Shown here in pieces: positions 33,493 to 44,649 of a stretch of DNA of 64,000 nucleotides (its first letter is position 1; each line of letters begins with the position of its first letter). Origin of the DNA: Akkermansiaceae bacterium (GTDB lineage: Bacteria > Verrucomicrobiota > Verrucomicrobiia > Verrucomicrobiales > DEV007). The stretch covers positions 62,001 to 126,000 of the forward strand of contig JACKQE010000005.1 in assembly GCA_024233005.1 (NCBI GenBank), read 5' to 3'. The position numbers were made by a program, and so were the translations under genes. The notes beneath the pieces were generated by a model. The model did not search any database. It was given only the letters and a program-made list of their open reading frames with translations, and was not told the DNA's origin.

Positions 33493-35993
33493 TCAAGGTT
33501 CCCGGGAAAAGTCGGGAAATCCGGTCTTCAGCATCGATTCGATTTCGACTGCCTTGGTGGTGTCCCCGGCGGCGCGATAAGCCCGGGATGCCTTGTCGAG
33601 GGCCCGGGGAGTGATTTCCCGGTCATCGGGAAAGATTTGGCTGAGAATGAAATAGGTCTTGGCCGCTTCGGCGGGCTGTCCTTCCGCCACCTGGATGTCG
33701 CCCAGCAGGAGGCGGGCTTCGGCGTTCAATTTTCCGGTTTTGACCAATTTCATGACCTCGTCGGCGCTTTGGCGGGCGGGATCGAACTTTTTCAATTTTA
33801 GATTTGCCGTGGCCAGGAGCAGGTAGGCCTCCGCCCGTTGCGATGGGCGCTGCACCAGTTTCAGATAGTTCTCGAGAGGTTCGGCGATGCCCTCCCAACG
33901 TTCCAGTTGGGAGCGGCAACGGGCGAGAGTATCCCAGACCTCGGCTTCGGTTTTTTCCGGTTCCTTGGGAGTCGATCCAAGGGTCAGCATTTGTTCCGCC
34001 GGCGGATACTGCTTCTCGAGGAACAATTTGCGTCCGCAATAGGTGATGATCTGCGGGGGAATTTCGAGACCCGGCCGCCGGGCCGCCGGGGGATCGCTGG
34101 AGGGTTTGTCGAGGTTGGGGAGATTGTAATAGTCGCGCAGTTCCTGATACAGCTCGGCGACCTTTTCCGTTTGGTAAAGCGCCATCACAATGCCATAGGT
34201 CGCCTTGTCATGGTAAGCCGTCCGGTCCAGGTCACGGGACTTGGCGAGCGGAGCCACCACCTTGTCATACTGCTTGGTATCCAAGTAGCCAAAGCCGATC
34301 CAATAATTGGCTTCCGCCGCGGCTTTGGTTTTCGGATATTTTTCGAGGAGCGTTGTATAGGCGGCGATCATTTCCGGAATGGCTCTCCGGGCGAGGTGGA
34401 TGTTTGCGGTCTGCTCTTGGGCGAACTCCGCTTCCGGAGATTCAGGAAACTTTTCCACAAGGCGCTTGAACTCGGCCAACGCTCCCGGGAAATCTTCAAG
34501 CGATTGCAGGGTCACCCCGCGTTTCGCCAAGGCCGAAGTGGCATATTCCCCATCGGGAAAGAAGCGTAGATATTCGCCCAGTTCGGCCGCGCCGGCAGCA
34601 CGGTTGCCGGCTTCGACCTGGGCCCAGCCAAGTTTGTAGAGCCGGGGACCACGGTATTTGTCGTCGATGTTGGAAAGCTTGACCTTTTCATAGGCCTCCG
34701 CCGCGGTGATGTAGGCCGCCTTGGCTTCCTCTCCCGTCAATTTTTGAGCTTGGGAAAAGAACCATTCACCTTTCATCAAATACGTCATGTCGATGCGCGA
34801 GGAAGAGGGATCGATCTTTCCCTGTTCCTCAATGAAATGGTCGGCATAGATGAGGAATCCCCCGTCGTTTTTTTCAAACAGACACTGGAGACGGCGGTAG
34901 CCGGCTTCGGCACCTTCCAGTTGGCCGCGGAATTTGGATTCGATTTCGCCATAGGCTTTGATGGCGCCTTCGAGTTGGTTGGAAAGCCGGTAGCTGTGGG
35001 CCACAATGAGCAGCGTTTTCGCTTCGAGGTCGGCGGGGATCGTGAATTGGCCCTTCTCAAAGACCGCGATCACCTTTTCGTATTCGTTTTTGCCGAAATG
35101 GTTGAAGATGAGACCGACCTGGGCGAGGCCTTTCCATTCCCCCTTGCTGTCCCCCTTGAGAGCCTTGTCAAGGAACTGCGTGCTTTCTTCCGCCTTGCCG
35201 AGTTCCGCCGCCAGCAATCCCGCTCGGGCGTAAGCTTCCGCCTGCATCTCGGGATCCTTGGCCACGCCGGCCAGTTCCTTGAACCGTGCGTAGGCTTTTT
35301 CTGAATCTCCATTGGCGAACAGGAGTCGTGCGACTTCCAGCAGGGCCGGCTCAAAAAGGGGGCCCTCTTTGACTTGTTTGAGGACGAGTTCGTAGGCGGC
35401 GATGCTTTCCTTGGTCTGGTCCGTTAATTGGAGTGCCCGGGCGCGGTTGAACAATGCCTGGAGGCGGCCTTCGGGAGCCGCGAGGTTTTTTTCCGCCAAT
35501 TCAAAGTAGGCCACGGAATTGCGGTAGTCCTTGGCATTGTATTTCAGCACCGCGACACGGTAGGCGGCGGAACCGACGAACGGACCTTTCTTGTACTGGC
35601 TGATCACATAGACAAAAGTCTTCTCCGCGTCAGCTTCCTGCGCAGCCTGAAGGTAGCATTCTCCGAGACGGAACCATCCGGCTTCGGCATTGGGACTCGC
35701 CGGGTGGTCCTGAACAAACCGGCGGTACTGCTGGGCTGCGAGCGGCCACTGCTTCTGGCTGAAAAGCATGTCCGCATAGGTCAGCTCGATTTCTTTGGAG
35801 AGGCTCGGGGAAGATTCCGTGGGAACCGGAGTGGCCCCCGGCGTGGGCAGCGGGGTTGCCCGAATGACCGAGGGGTTTCCGCTGGCGTTTGGTGGAATCA
35901 CCTGCTGTGCCGCGAGCGGCATCGCCGCGAGGAGGCAAACCAGGAAACATCGCGACTCGATGGCGCGGAGAGGCAGGAGGTCCGGGAATCTGG

Positions 35994-35997
<4 letters not shown>
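33493..35997 (-). CDS. Periplasmic tetratricopeptide-repeat protein partnered with ExbB/ExbD
   Basis: An 834-residue protein with a signal peptide (about 8-30; LLPLRAIESRCFLVCLLAAMPLAAQ). The mature protein is dominated by TPR-type helix pairs, for example EIELTYADMLFSQKQWPLAAQQYRRFV near 70-95, LGECYLQAAQEADAEKTFVYVISQY, YNAKDYRNSVAYFELAEKN, LGYLDTKQYDKVVAPLAK and LLATANLKLKKFDPARQSADEV. About fifteen or more repeats fill the length. Its start overlaps the exbD stop by 4 bp, so it is translated with an ExbB/ExbD pair. Similar TPR proteins are encoded beside ExbBD/TolQR sets in other Gram-negatives, where they act in surface motility or outer membrane maintenance; here the role is inferred only. 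Confidence 0.85.
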
Positions 35998-36422
<425 letters not shown>

Positions 36423-36440
36423 GGCGTCTCGGGAGGGAGC

Positions 36441-37316
36441 TTACTCGGCACCGGTGTCATAACTGTCGCGCCTCGCGGAAGCCCGGTAGTTGGCCCGTTT
36501 GTATTGGGCGGCAAGCAGCGCCATGATATGCGTCATCGCGGCCTCCAGTTCGGCGATCAATTTTTGCACCTTGCCGCGGAAAATGGAATAAAAAATCAGC
36601 GCCGGAATGGCGATGACCAGACCGGCGGCGGTGGTGATCAACGCCTGAGCGATGCCGGGGGCGAGTTCGAGGTGTTCGCGTCCTTGCCCGACTTCGTCGA
36701 ACGTCTTGATCATGCCCCAAACCGTCCCCATGAGCCCGATCATGGGAGCGACTCGGCCAATGTCATTGAGGTAGCTGATGCGGTTGTTGAGAATGCTGGC
36801 TTGGCGGGTGCCCTCGGCCTCGGTGACTTCACGCACTTCGTCGAAACTGGCGGTGGGATTCTTGGTCGCGAAGTCGAGGGTCTTGTAAACAATGCGGGCA
36901 ATGCACTCGTTCTCCCGGTTGCACACCGCGATGAGACCCAGGTAGTCCTGCTTCCGGATCAGCGCGTCCGCGGCGTTCATGAACTTGTCACTGACCACGG
37001 TGCCTTCCCGGATTGTCAGCATGTAAAAGACGATCAGGAGAACCGCCAGAAAGGACAGCAGTCCCAGTGGCACCATGAAGAACAACCCGCCTTTCTCGAT
37101 CAGGTCGAGCAGTTTGGTGGGGTTCATTTGGGATTCTTTCTTTCCTTCGGTAGCCAGGGAGGGGGCTTGCCCGGGCTGCAAAGAGGGGGTTGCGGCAGTG
37201 GCGGATGAAACCGTTGGGGCGGGCGTCGCGGCGGCAGAGGGTGGCGCGGTTTGTGCCGCAGCGGTCAGTGCTCCGAGGAAGAATGCGGCCAAGACCGCGG
37301 AAAACGCCTGCTTCAT
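36441..37316 (-). CDS. exbB: ExbB/TolQ-family protein with signal peptide and Pro/Ala linker (second set)
   Basis: A 291-residue protein. It starts with a cleavable-looking signal (MKQAFSAVLAAFFLGALTAAAQ) and an Ala/Pro/Ser-rich linker (about 22-65). The ExbB core has membrane segments near 75-100, 178-200 and 222-245. The hallmark sequences VAPMIGLMGTVWGMIKTFDEVG and APGIAQALITTAAGLVIAIPALIFYSIFRGKV are complete. Exported ExbB variants with an N-terminal extension are known in several phyla. It heads the exbB-exbD-TPR operon, with a putative promoter at 37428-37455. Confidence 0.92.
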   Translation of the reverse strand: MKQAFSAVLAAFFLGALTAAAQTAPPSAAATPAPTVSSATAATPSLQPGQAPSLATEGKKESQMNPTKLLDLIEKGGLFFMVPLGLLSFLAVLLIVFYMLTIREGTVVSDKFMNAADALIRKQDYLGLIAVCNRENECIARIVYKTLDFATKNPTASFDEVREVTEAEGTRQASILNNRISYLNDIGRVAPMIGLMGTVWGMIKTFDEVGQGREHLELAPGIAQALITTAAGLVIAIPALIFYSIFRGKVQKLIAELEAAMTHIMALLAAQYKRANYRASARRDSYDTGAE

Positions 37317-37427
37317 GTTGTGGTGGGGTGTCGGAGAGAGAAAATTGCCGGATCAGCCTGCCTCACAGGTCTGGGATTGGTCAATTGGGCCATGCAAGAA
37401 ACTTACCAATCCAGAAATTTCAGGCGT

Positions 37428-37455
37428 AGTTTACTGCTTGACTGCCGTCTTGCAA
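37428..37455 (-). promoter_or_regulatory. Putative promoter of the exbB-exbD-TPR operon
   Basis: On the minus strand TTGCAA (37450-37455) and TAAACT (37428-37433) are separated by 16 bases, giving a leader of about 105 nt before the exbB ATG at 37316. Matches to consensus are moderate; visual call only. Confidence 0.4.
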
Positions 37456-37548
37456 TGATACGTTTTTTCCGATCCAACGGGGGAGGAAACCCGCGGCAAC
37501 TTCTTTGACACCAAACAAACTGGGGGACGGGCCTGAAAGCATCCAGAG

Positions 37549-38865
37549 TCAATAAAGCAGATCCTGCTTGGGTTCCGGGGCCTCTTCCATGCTTTTCACC
37601 GTGATGAGGGGGATGATTTCTCCATCCTGCTCATAGTAGTTGATGGTCCCGGTGATTTTGGCCCACCCGTTGTCCTTGATGGCTGGAGCTTTGTCTTTGA
37701 ACTCGATCGGCACGGAAATGGGTCGCGCATCAGCGGCACAGCATTCGATGTAGAGCTGGAACAGGCGGAGTCGCCTGCCGTCAGGATTGTCGATCTTCTC
37801 CTGCATCACCTGGGCCGTGGTTTCGATGGGCTGGCCCGCGAGAACCTTGCGGACCTCCTTGTCGGAAGTGGTGTAAAAGATCTGCACGATGTCGAGGGTG
37901 AAGTTCCCGGCCGAACTCCGGGGAACCATCCGCTCCAGGTCGGCGAGGGAAAATTCCTTCCATTCTCCTTCCTTCTTGGCTGTTTCTCCGGTGTTTCCGG
38001 GAGTTCCCGAGGCGCCATCGGCGACCGCCGGGGCCGGGGACTGGTCCGGCGCGGTCTGGCTGGCGGCGGAGGCAGGTGCGGCAGGCAGGTCCGCCCCTCC
38101 AGGTGTGGTCACCGACTTGGTGGTGGCCGCGAGGGCCTTGTTTTCGGCGGATTGCATGGATTCGACCTGCTGACGGGCATTTTGGCGCCGGATCATGCGG
38201 TTGATGGTATCCCACTTGATGACGTAATCAGGGCTGAACTGTTCCGGCGAAATCCGGGCGGCGAGGAGCACCGGCACCAGGAGGATGAGGATAGCCACCA
38301 TGACGTTGCCGGGAGGGGACTCGTGGTCATGGTCATGGTCATGATCATGGGCGGCACTGTGGGAACGCGCATGATCATGGTGATCGTGTCCGCAGCAGCC
38401 ATGAGCGTCATCATGCTTGTGGGTGTGTTCCGCAGCGACAGGAGACGCCTGGCCATGGTCGTGGTGCTCATGCCCGCAGCAGCCGTGCTCATGATCGTGC
38501 TCATGATGATGCTCATGGGCGTGATGCTGGTGAGCAGAGTGCGCGTGGACATGACCGCGACTGCCGCATTCCGGTCCATGCTGATGACCACAGCATTCGT
38601 CGTGCTCATGATCGGCATCTTCCTGGGAATGGCCTTCCTCATGGTCGTGGCAGCAGGCCGTTTTGACCTTCAAGGTGATGAGATTGAAGAGGGCGAGCAC
38701 GCACATTCCGAAACCCGCGGCGAGGGCGAAAAGCTGGAATTTCGGGGTCACCTGCTGCTGGATGCGGCCGCTGGTGTAGAGATAAATGAAGAGCACCCCC
38801 CAGACGAGGAGGGCGGCGATGGAGCCGTAGGTTGCGAGACGGCGGCTCAAGGGAGTGGCATTCAT
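37549..38865 (-). CDS. TIGR03943/DUF1980 (YcgQ-type) putative permease subunit with histidine-rich insert
   Basis: A 438-residue protein. It has two N-terminal membrane segments (about 14-32 and 45-63), then a cytoplasmic or periplasmic stretch (about 68-188) with 38 His and 9 Cys by my count, arranged as HDH, HEH and GCCGH/ECCGH clusters. Another membrane helix follows near 193-210, then a C-terminal domain (about 325-438) of the DUF1980 type, with EFSLADLERMV and a C-terminal TVKSMEEAPEPKQDLLY. YcgQ-type proteins pair with a DUF318-type permease (YcgR), encoded here 18 bp upstream. In Bacillus the ycgR-ycgQ genes are under Zur and related to zinc handling, so a zinc (or other divalent metal) role is likely. 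Confidence 0.85.
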   Translation of the reverse strand: MNATPLSRRLATYGSIAALLVWGVLFIYLYTSGRIQQQVTPKFQLFALAAGFGMCVLALFNLITLKVKTACCHDHEEGHSQEDADHEHDECCGHQHGPECGSRGHVHAHSAHQHHAHEHHHEHDHEHGCCGHEHHDHGQASPVAAEHTHKHDDAHGCCGHDHHDHARSHSAAHDHDHDHDHESPPGNVMVAILILLVPVLLAARISPEQFSPDYVIKWDTINRMIRRQNARQQVESMQSAENKALAATTKSVTTPGGADLPAAPASAASQTAPDQSPAPAVADGASGTPGNTGETAKKEGEWKEFSLADLERMVPRSSAGNFTLDIVQIFYTTSDKEVRKVLAGQPIETTAQVMQEKIDNPDGRRLRLFQLYIECCAADARPISVPIEFKDKAPAIKDNGWAKITGTINYYEQDGEIIPLITVKSMEEAPEPKQDLLY

Positions 38866-38883
38866 GGCGTGGGAGGGGGCGGA

Positions 38884-39966
38884 TCAAAGGATGAGATGCA
38901 CCCAAAGGTAACACAGGACCCCGGTGATAACAAAGAGGCTCAACGAGAGAACGATGACGAATTTTTTCCGGAACACGGCGAGATACATGAAGACAAGCTT
39001 CACATCCAACATCGGCCCGAAGACCAGGAAGGCCAACTTGGCGGCCGACTGGACCGGGAAATTGGCCGCCACAAAGGCATCTGAAGTGCTGCATAGCGAG
39101 AGAATGAAAGCCAGCACCATCATCAGGTAGATACCGGCAAACTCGCTTTGGTTGAAGAGCAGCACGAGGTTTTCTCCGACATAGGCACGGAAGGTCGCGG
39201 TGATGGCGACCCCGATGGTGAAGAACATCGCGGTATCGATGAAATCCCGCATGGCCGTCCGCATCGCCAGCACCAAGCGGTCGGGAGGTGCGGCATGGTC
39301 GTGTCCATGGTCGTGTCCATGGTCGTGTCCGTGGTCGTGTCCGTGGTCCCCATGGGACTGGGTGGGTTCGGCTGCCGCCGGGGCCGCTTTCTCCGGAATC
39401 GAGGTGCCCTCATTGACACCTTTGAGAAGGTTGGGTCGGAGCACGGTTTCCTTCTTCATCAGGCTGACGATGAAGCCCACGCCGACGGTCAGTAAAAAGG
39501 CGACCGCGAGGCGGCTCAGGGTCATGGCGAAGGGGCCGATGGTTCCGGCCACTGCCAGCGAGGCGGAATCCTCGCGCAGGGCGAACTGCGAAATGTTCGT
39601 CCCGAAAGCGGTGTAGGTGCTGAGGATCACGATGGGATTGATGATCGGCGCCGAGAGCATGTAGGTGATGGCGCAGGCCAAGGGGAGCCCTTTTTTGATG
39701 AGGCGCCGGATCACCGGGACGATGGCGCATTCGCAGACGGGGAAGATCGCTCCGAGCAAGGCTGCCAGGATCAGGGCGAGAAAACGGTTTTTCGGCAACC
39801 AACGGTCAATCAGTCCCGGCGGCAGGTAGGCATCGATAAATCCGGAAACGATGGTCCCCAGCAGGATGAAAGGCGCGCCTTCAATTACAATGCTGAGGAA
39901 AAGGTAACAGAAATCCGTGAACGAGGTGAGACTGGGGGGCGGGGCGCTGGCTTGGGCGAAGAACAT
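38884..39966 (-). CDS. DUF318/YcgR-type permease with HDHG repeats
   Basis: A 360-residue polytopic permease of the ArsP/YcgR (DUF318, SO_0444) superfamily. It shows hallmark stretches LLGTIVSGFIDAYLPP, GAIFPVCECAIVPVIRRLIKKGLPLACAITYMLSAPIINPIVILSTYTAFG and SLCSTSDAFVAANF. Between two membrane halves lies a cytoplasmic loop with a run of five HDHG units (about residues 205-225). It is encoded first, with the histidine-rich YcgQ-type protein 18 bp downstream. Relatives export arsenic/organoarsenicals or handle zinc and copper. The presence of Cys in PVCECA is typical. Direction of transport and ion are unknown. Confidence 0.87.
   Translation of the reverse strand: MFFAQASAPPPSLTSFTDFCYLFLSIVIEGAPFILLGTIVSGFIDAYLPPGLIDRWLPKNRFLALILAALLGAIFPVCECAIVPVIRRLIKKGLPLACAITYMLSAPIINPIVILSTYTAFGTNISQFALREDSASLAVAGTIGPFAMTLSRLAVAFLLTVGVGFIVSLMKKETVLRPNLLKGVNEGTSIPEKAAPAAAEPTQSHGDHGHDHGHDHGHDHGHDHAAPPDRLVLAMRTAMRDFIDTAMFFTIGVAITATFRAYVGENLVLLFNQSEFAGIYLMMVLAFILSLCSTSDAFVAANFPVQSAAKLAFLVFGPMLDVKLVFMYLAVFRKKFVIVLSLSLFVITGVLCYLWVHLIL
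39294..39353 (-). repeat. 12-bp tandem repeat encoding HDHG units
   Basis: Five consecutive 12-bp units read on the plus strand as CATGGTCGTGTC (three exact), then CGTGGTCGTGTC and a diverged fifth unit. On the coding strand they encode HDHG repeats in the permease loop. The near-identity of the copies indicates recent expansion. Confidence 0.9.
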
Positions 39967-40064
39967 CGACGTGAAGGGAAAAGCCTATCTTGCCAAGGAT
40001 TGACGGAAAAGCAACGGGCCGACAGGGGATTATCGCGCCATGACAATTGACGCGGGCCGTCCCT

Positions 40065-40637
40065 TCATTGCCAGAGGCGACGACCACCGGCATTTTCCAG
40101 CGCGAGTTGCAGGGCCGCATGGACTTTGAAATCCACCAGCAGTCCTTCCTCCTCGCGCTCCCGGCACCAAGCGCGCAGTTCCCGTACCGGCACGGCGTGG
40201 ACCCGGATGTTCTCGGAGCCAGCTCCACCGCCTTCACCGACCTTGGTCAGTCCGGTCGCTTGGAACAGCGTGATGATTTCGGTGCTCATCCCCGCCGAGG
40301 AGGGGCCGGACATGAGTTTGGTGAATTCCCGGGCAGTGTAGCCGGTTTCTTCGCGCAGTTCCCGACGGGCGGCGTTGACGAGCGGTTCATCCTCCATCAG
40401 CGGGATGTCCCCGGCCAGGCCGGCTGGCAGTTCAATGACCCGGGTCCGCACTGGTGGCCGGTATTGTTCGGTGAGGAGGACGCGGCGGTCATCTGTGAGG
40501 GCGAGCACGGCGACAATGCCCCTGGCGTGGGGGCGGTGGGCATACTCCCAGCCCGAGGTTGTCCGGAGCAGGTGGAGGTGGCGCCCGGCAAACAGAACCA
40601 TCGGCGGCGTATCGTCGGAATGGGGAGGCCGGGACAT
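40065..40637 (-). CDS. Nudix hydrolase (ADP-ribose pyrophosphatase-like)
   Basis: A 190-residue cytoplasmic protein. The Nudix box ends in EPLVNAARRELREETGY (residues about 84-100), with the catalytic Glu residues of REL-EETG present. It is preceded by ELPAGLAGD. The spacing between the first Gly and the first Glu of the box is two residues longer than the standard, a small oddity. The N-terminal half (TEQYRPPVRTRVIELPAG) resembles ADP-ribose and other nucleoside diphosphate sugar hydrolases. It is in tandem with the slipin gene on the same strand, 42 bp downstream. Confidence 0.9.
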   Translation of the reverse strand: MSRPPHSDDTPPMVLFAGRHLHLLRTTSGWEYAHRPHARGIVAVLALTDDRRVLLTEQYRPPVRTRVIELPAGLAGDIPLMEDEPLVNAARRELREETGYTAREFTKLMSGPSSAGMSTEIITLFQATGLTKVGEGGGAGSENIRVHAVPVRELRAWCREREEEGLLVDFKVHAALQLALENAGGRRLWQ

Positions 40638-40679
40638 CTCGGGACAGGGCGGGGGAACAAGGAGGTCGAGCCGGGGCGG

Positions 40680-41477
40680 CTACTCGCCGGGGGATTCCTT
40701 TTGGTGGGTCTCCGACTTGAACTTGTGCGTCACCGCGTTGGCCAGGTTTAGAAAGTCCGATGGCAGCAGGATGATGGTGGTGGTGTTTTGTTCGACCCCG
40801 ACTTCAGAGACCATCTGCATGCGGCGGAGTTCCAGCGCGGCCGGATTGCTGGCGATTTCTTTGGCGGCTTGGGTGAGTTTCAGGGAGGCTTCCTGTTCCG
40901 CCTCCGCTTTGATCAAGCGGGCTCGTTTTTCCCGCACCGCTTCCGCCTCTTTGGCCATCGCACGCTGCATGGCGCCGGGAATCTCCACGTCTTTGATTTC
41001 CACGCGTTCGACGCTCAATCCCCAGGGGTCGGTGATCTCATCGACGATGGGGCGCACCGCTTTGTTGATCTTGTTGCGGTCCTTGAGCACCTCATCCAGA
41101 AAATGCTGACCCACCACGTTGCGGAGTGTGGTCAGGGCGATTTGGTAGGTCGCGTAGCGGTAGTCGGCCACGGAAATGACCGCTTTCTCCGGGTCGGTGA
41201 TTTTGTAATAGAGGACCGCATTGACCCGGATGGTGACACTGTCACTGGTCACCGTTTCCTGGGCCTCGATGTCGACGGTCCGTGTCCGGATGTCCACCCG
41301 CACCTTCTGGTCGACGAATGGAACCACCCAATAGAGTCCGGGCCCGCGGACGTTGCGGAACCGTCCGAAACGGAAGATCACTCCTCGTTCATATTCCCGG
41401 TCCATCCTCAGTCCGAGCAGGACAAAAAACGCCACCAGGATGGCCAACACGGCGAAGGCACTCAGGATGTCAGTCAT
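40680..41477 (-). CDS. Slipin (stomatin/prohibitin, SPFH/band-7 family)
   Basis: A 265-residue protein with one N-terminal membrane segment (about 4-23) and an SPFH domain. Hallmarks include REYERGVIFRFGRFRNVRGPGLYWVVPFVD, DIEAQETVTSDSVTIRVNAVLYYKI, RNVVGQHFLDEVL, WGLSVERVEIKDVEIP and a charged C-terminal helix (about 165-235, AMAKEAEAVREKRARLIKAEAEQEAS). Slipins form homo-oligomers at membrane microdomains and are often paired with a NfeD-type protease or partner, absent here; the following gene is a Nudix hydrolase. The gene is the first of this two-gene unit. Confidence 0.92.
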   Translation of the reverse strand: MTDILSAFAVLAILVAFFVLLGLRMDREYERGVIFRFGRFRNVRGPGLYWVVPFVDQKVRVDIRTRTVDIEAQETVTSDSVTIRVNAVLYYKITDPEKAVISVADYRYATYQIALTTLRNVVGQHFLDEVLKDRNKINKAVRPIVDEITDPWGLSVERVEIKDVEIPGAMQRAMAKEAEAVREKRARLIKAEAEQEASLKLTQAAKEIASNPAALELRRMQMVSEVGVEQNTTTIILLPSDFLNLANAVTHKFKSETHQKESPGE

Positions 41478-41753
41478 GGAGATGCGTGGGTGATCATACG
41501 GGGGCTCCGATGATGGTTGAATGTTGGCAGCAAAAGCAGGCTGGATCTGTCCATCAATTGATCTACGGAAGCCTTGCTATCCCGAGACATTCCCAGTGCC
41601 ATGGCCGGAAGTCAAGCCTCCCCCCGGAGGGAAGTTTTCCGCTTGGCGGGACCTCTCCTGGATGTGAATTTTGACCTTCTCCTATCTCCCGGATGGATGC
41701 ATACTGTTGCCTTGGATGAATCCCGGTCGGCGGGGTTTCCCCATGAAGGGACC

Positions 41754-43139
41754 ATGAAAAGGCACGCAACGGTATTGACCTGGATGCTTCTGCTATCGGC
41801 ACGGGTAGCTGCCGCTCCGGAGGATCCCGGCCAGGTGGTTCGGATCACGAAATGGTTCGCTCCGGCAGGAACGGTGAGAACCCATGCCAGCTCCGAATGG
41901 GATCGGGGCACCATTCCGGCGGTGGCCCCTGCGAACGCTGTTCCCGAGACGCTCGAGGGCATCCGGTGCGAGGCAAAGCCGGACCAGCTTTCGGTCACCT
42001 TCCCCAATCCGGGGCGGGAACGCGGTCCGTGGAGCACCGGCTTGACGAAGATCCTGGCAGATACGAAGGGCACAGCTCAGTTGCCGGGAGGAGGAGAGGT
42101 CAGAGTCGTGGCCTGGGCGTCCCAATCAGCGGATGGGACGAACCAATCCTCGGGTCCTCCCCACTGGCGTCGGGCTCCAGATGGCCATCCTGTCAGTCTG
42201 GAAGCACTCCAACTGGAACTGGGAAATGTCCCCTCTTTGGAGAAGTTCGCCCGCCGTGACGCGACGGGAGAAACTCGTATCAAATTGGTGGTCCAGACCA
42301 AGGGCATTCCCAACCCCAAATGTCTGGGCATTGGCATCTTCGACAGCAGGACCCATGGTTCCTTGCTGAAATACGGGGACGGCTACCGGCCGTTTGACAA
42401 CCCTCTCGTTTTTGAGATGACGGTTTCACTGTGGCATCGGGGGCCGGTATCCTTTGTGTTTGATCTCGCCCACGGGGAGTTTGCAGAACAGTTCTCCCCA
42501 GTGATTCCGGACAGTGAGCTGGCTTTTTCCGACCTGCGTGCCCGGTTCGTTCATCTCGCCAACGGGATCAGCGTCGGAGCGAGTTTCCGTTACGAGGACC
42601 CCGGCGCGGTGACGGTGAAGCTTCGGCAGCAGTCCACGGCGGGTTCAGTGGGGGTGTTTGCCTTCACTCCCTCATGGCGGGAGTCCTGGTGTGACGTCGG
42701 CTTTCGGGATGGGACGGGAAAGATTCACCTCGGGGATGTGGGCGGACAGCACCATGTGGGGTATGGATACTGGAAGGATTTGGAGGCTGAACAAGCCAAG
42801 GAATGGTTCGTCCGCGAGCGCCCGGCGGGACATCGGGTGGTCTTCTCCCTGTCGGGTTTTCCAGATCTGCCGAACCCGGCCCCGGAGAAGGCAAATGTGT
42901 TCGCCCTGAAGGTCCCCTGGAAGCGTTTCAGTCGTCTGCAGGAGATCAGTCAGTTTCTCCAGGAATCGACCCAGTTGATGGGCTTCCATGGCTATGATCA
43001 GCACCAAGTCACAACCGGCGGGGCCTTCCCGATGGAATTCAAAAACGCAACCGTCGCGGATATCGCCCAGCGGTTGGTCGATCTCACCGGTGTCGATTTC
43101 AAGGTCGATCTGGAGGAGGAGAGGGTGCGGTTGGAGTAG
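41754..43139 (+). CDS. Secreted protein of unknown function with secretin-like C-terminal segment
   Basis: A 461-residue protein from the ATG at 41754, chosen because it begins a signal peptide (MKRHATVLTWMLLLSARVAA); an upstream frame reaches 41574 but lacks signal features. Most of the mature protein is beta-rich with Trp/Gly/Pro motifs (GYGYWKDLEAEQAKEWFVRER). The last 45 residues (FPMEFKNATVADIAQRLVDLTGVDFKVD) resemble the short N-domains of secretins and TonB-dependent receptors (STN-type). No secretin or receptor gene is adjacent. I do not recognise the rest. It is convergent with the second DUF1501 gene, 41 bp away. Confidence 0.7.
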   Translation: MKRHATVLTWMLLLSARVAAAPEDPGQVVRITKWFAPAGTVRTHASSEWDRGTIPAVAPANAVPETLEGIRCEAKPDQLSVTFPNPGRERGPWSTGLTKILADTKGTAQLPGGGEVRVVAWASQSADGTNQSSGPPHWRRAPDGHPVSLEALQLELGNVPSLEKFARRDATGETRIKLVVQTKGIPNPKCLGIGIFDSRTHGSLLKYGDGYRPFDNPLVFEMTVSLWHRGPVSFVFDLAHGEFAEQFSPVIPDSELAFSDLRARFVHLANGISVGASFRYEDPGAVTVKLRQQSTAGSVGVFAFTPSWRESWCDVGFRDGTGKIHLGDVGGQHHVGYGYWKDLEAEQAKEWFVRERPAGHRVVFSLSGFPDLPNPAPEKANVFALKVPWKRFSRLQEISQFLQESTQLMGFHGYDQHQVTTGGAFPMEFKNATVADIAQRLVDLTGVDFKVDLEEERVRLE

Positions 43140-43180
43140 ACAGGGGCGGTTTTTCTGCAAACCATGGCCACTCCGACACG

Positions 43181-44629
<1,449 letters not shown>

Positions 44630-44649
44630 GAGGGGAGTGGGGGGATGGC

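Noticed and set aside
39967..40064. Zur-type operator upstream of the His-rich permease gene
   Set aside because: I looked for a palindromic AT-rich 7-1-7 site and saw none; metal regulation remains possible but unsupported.
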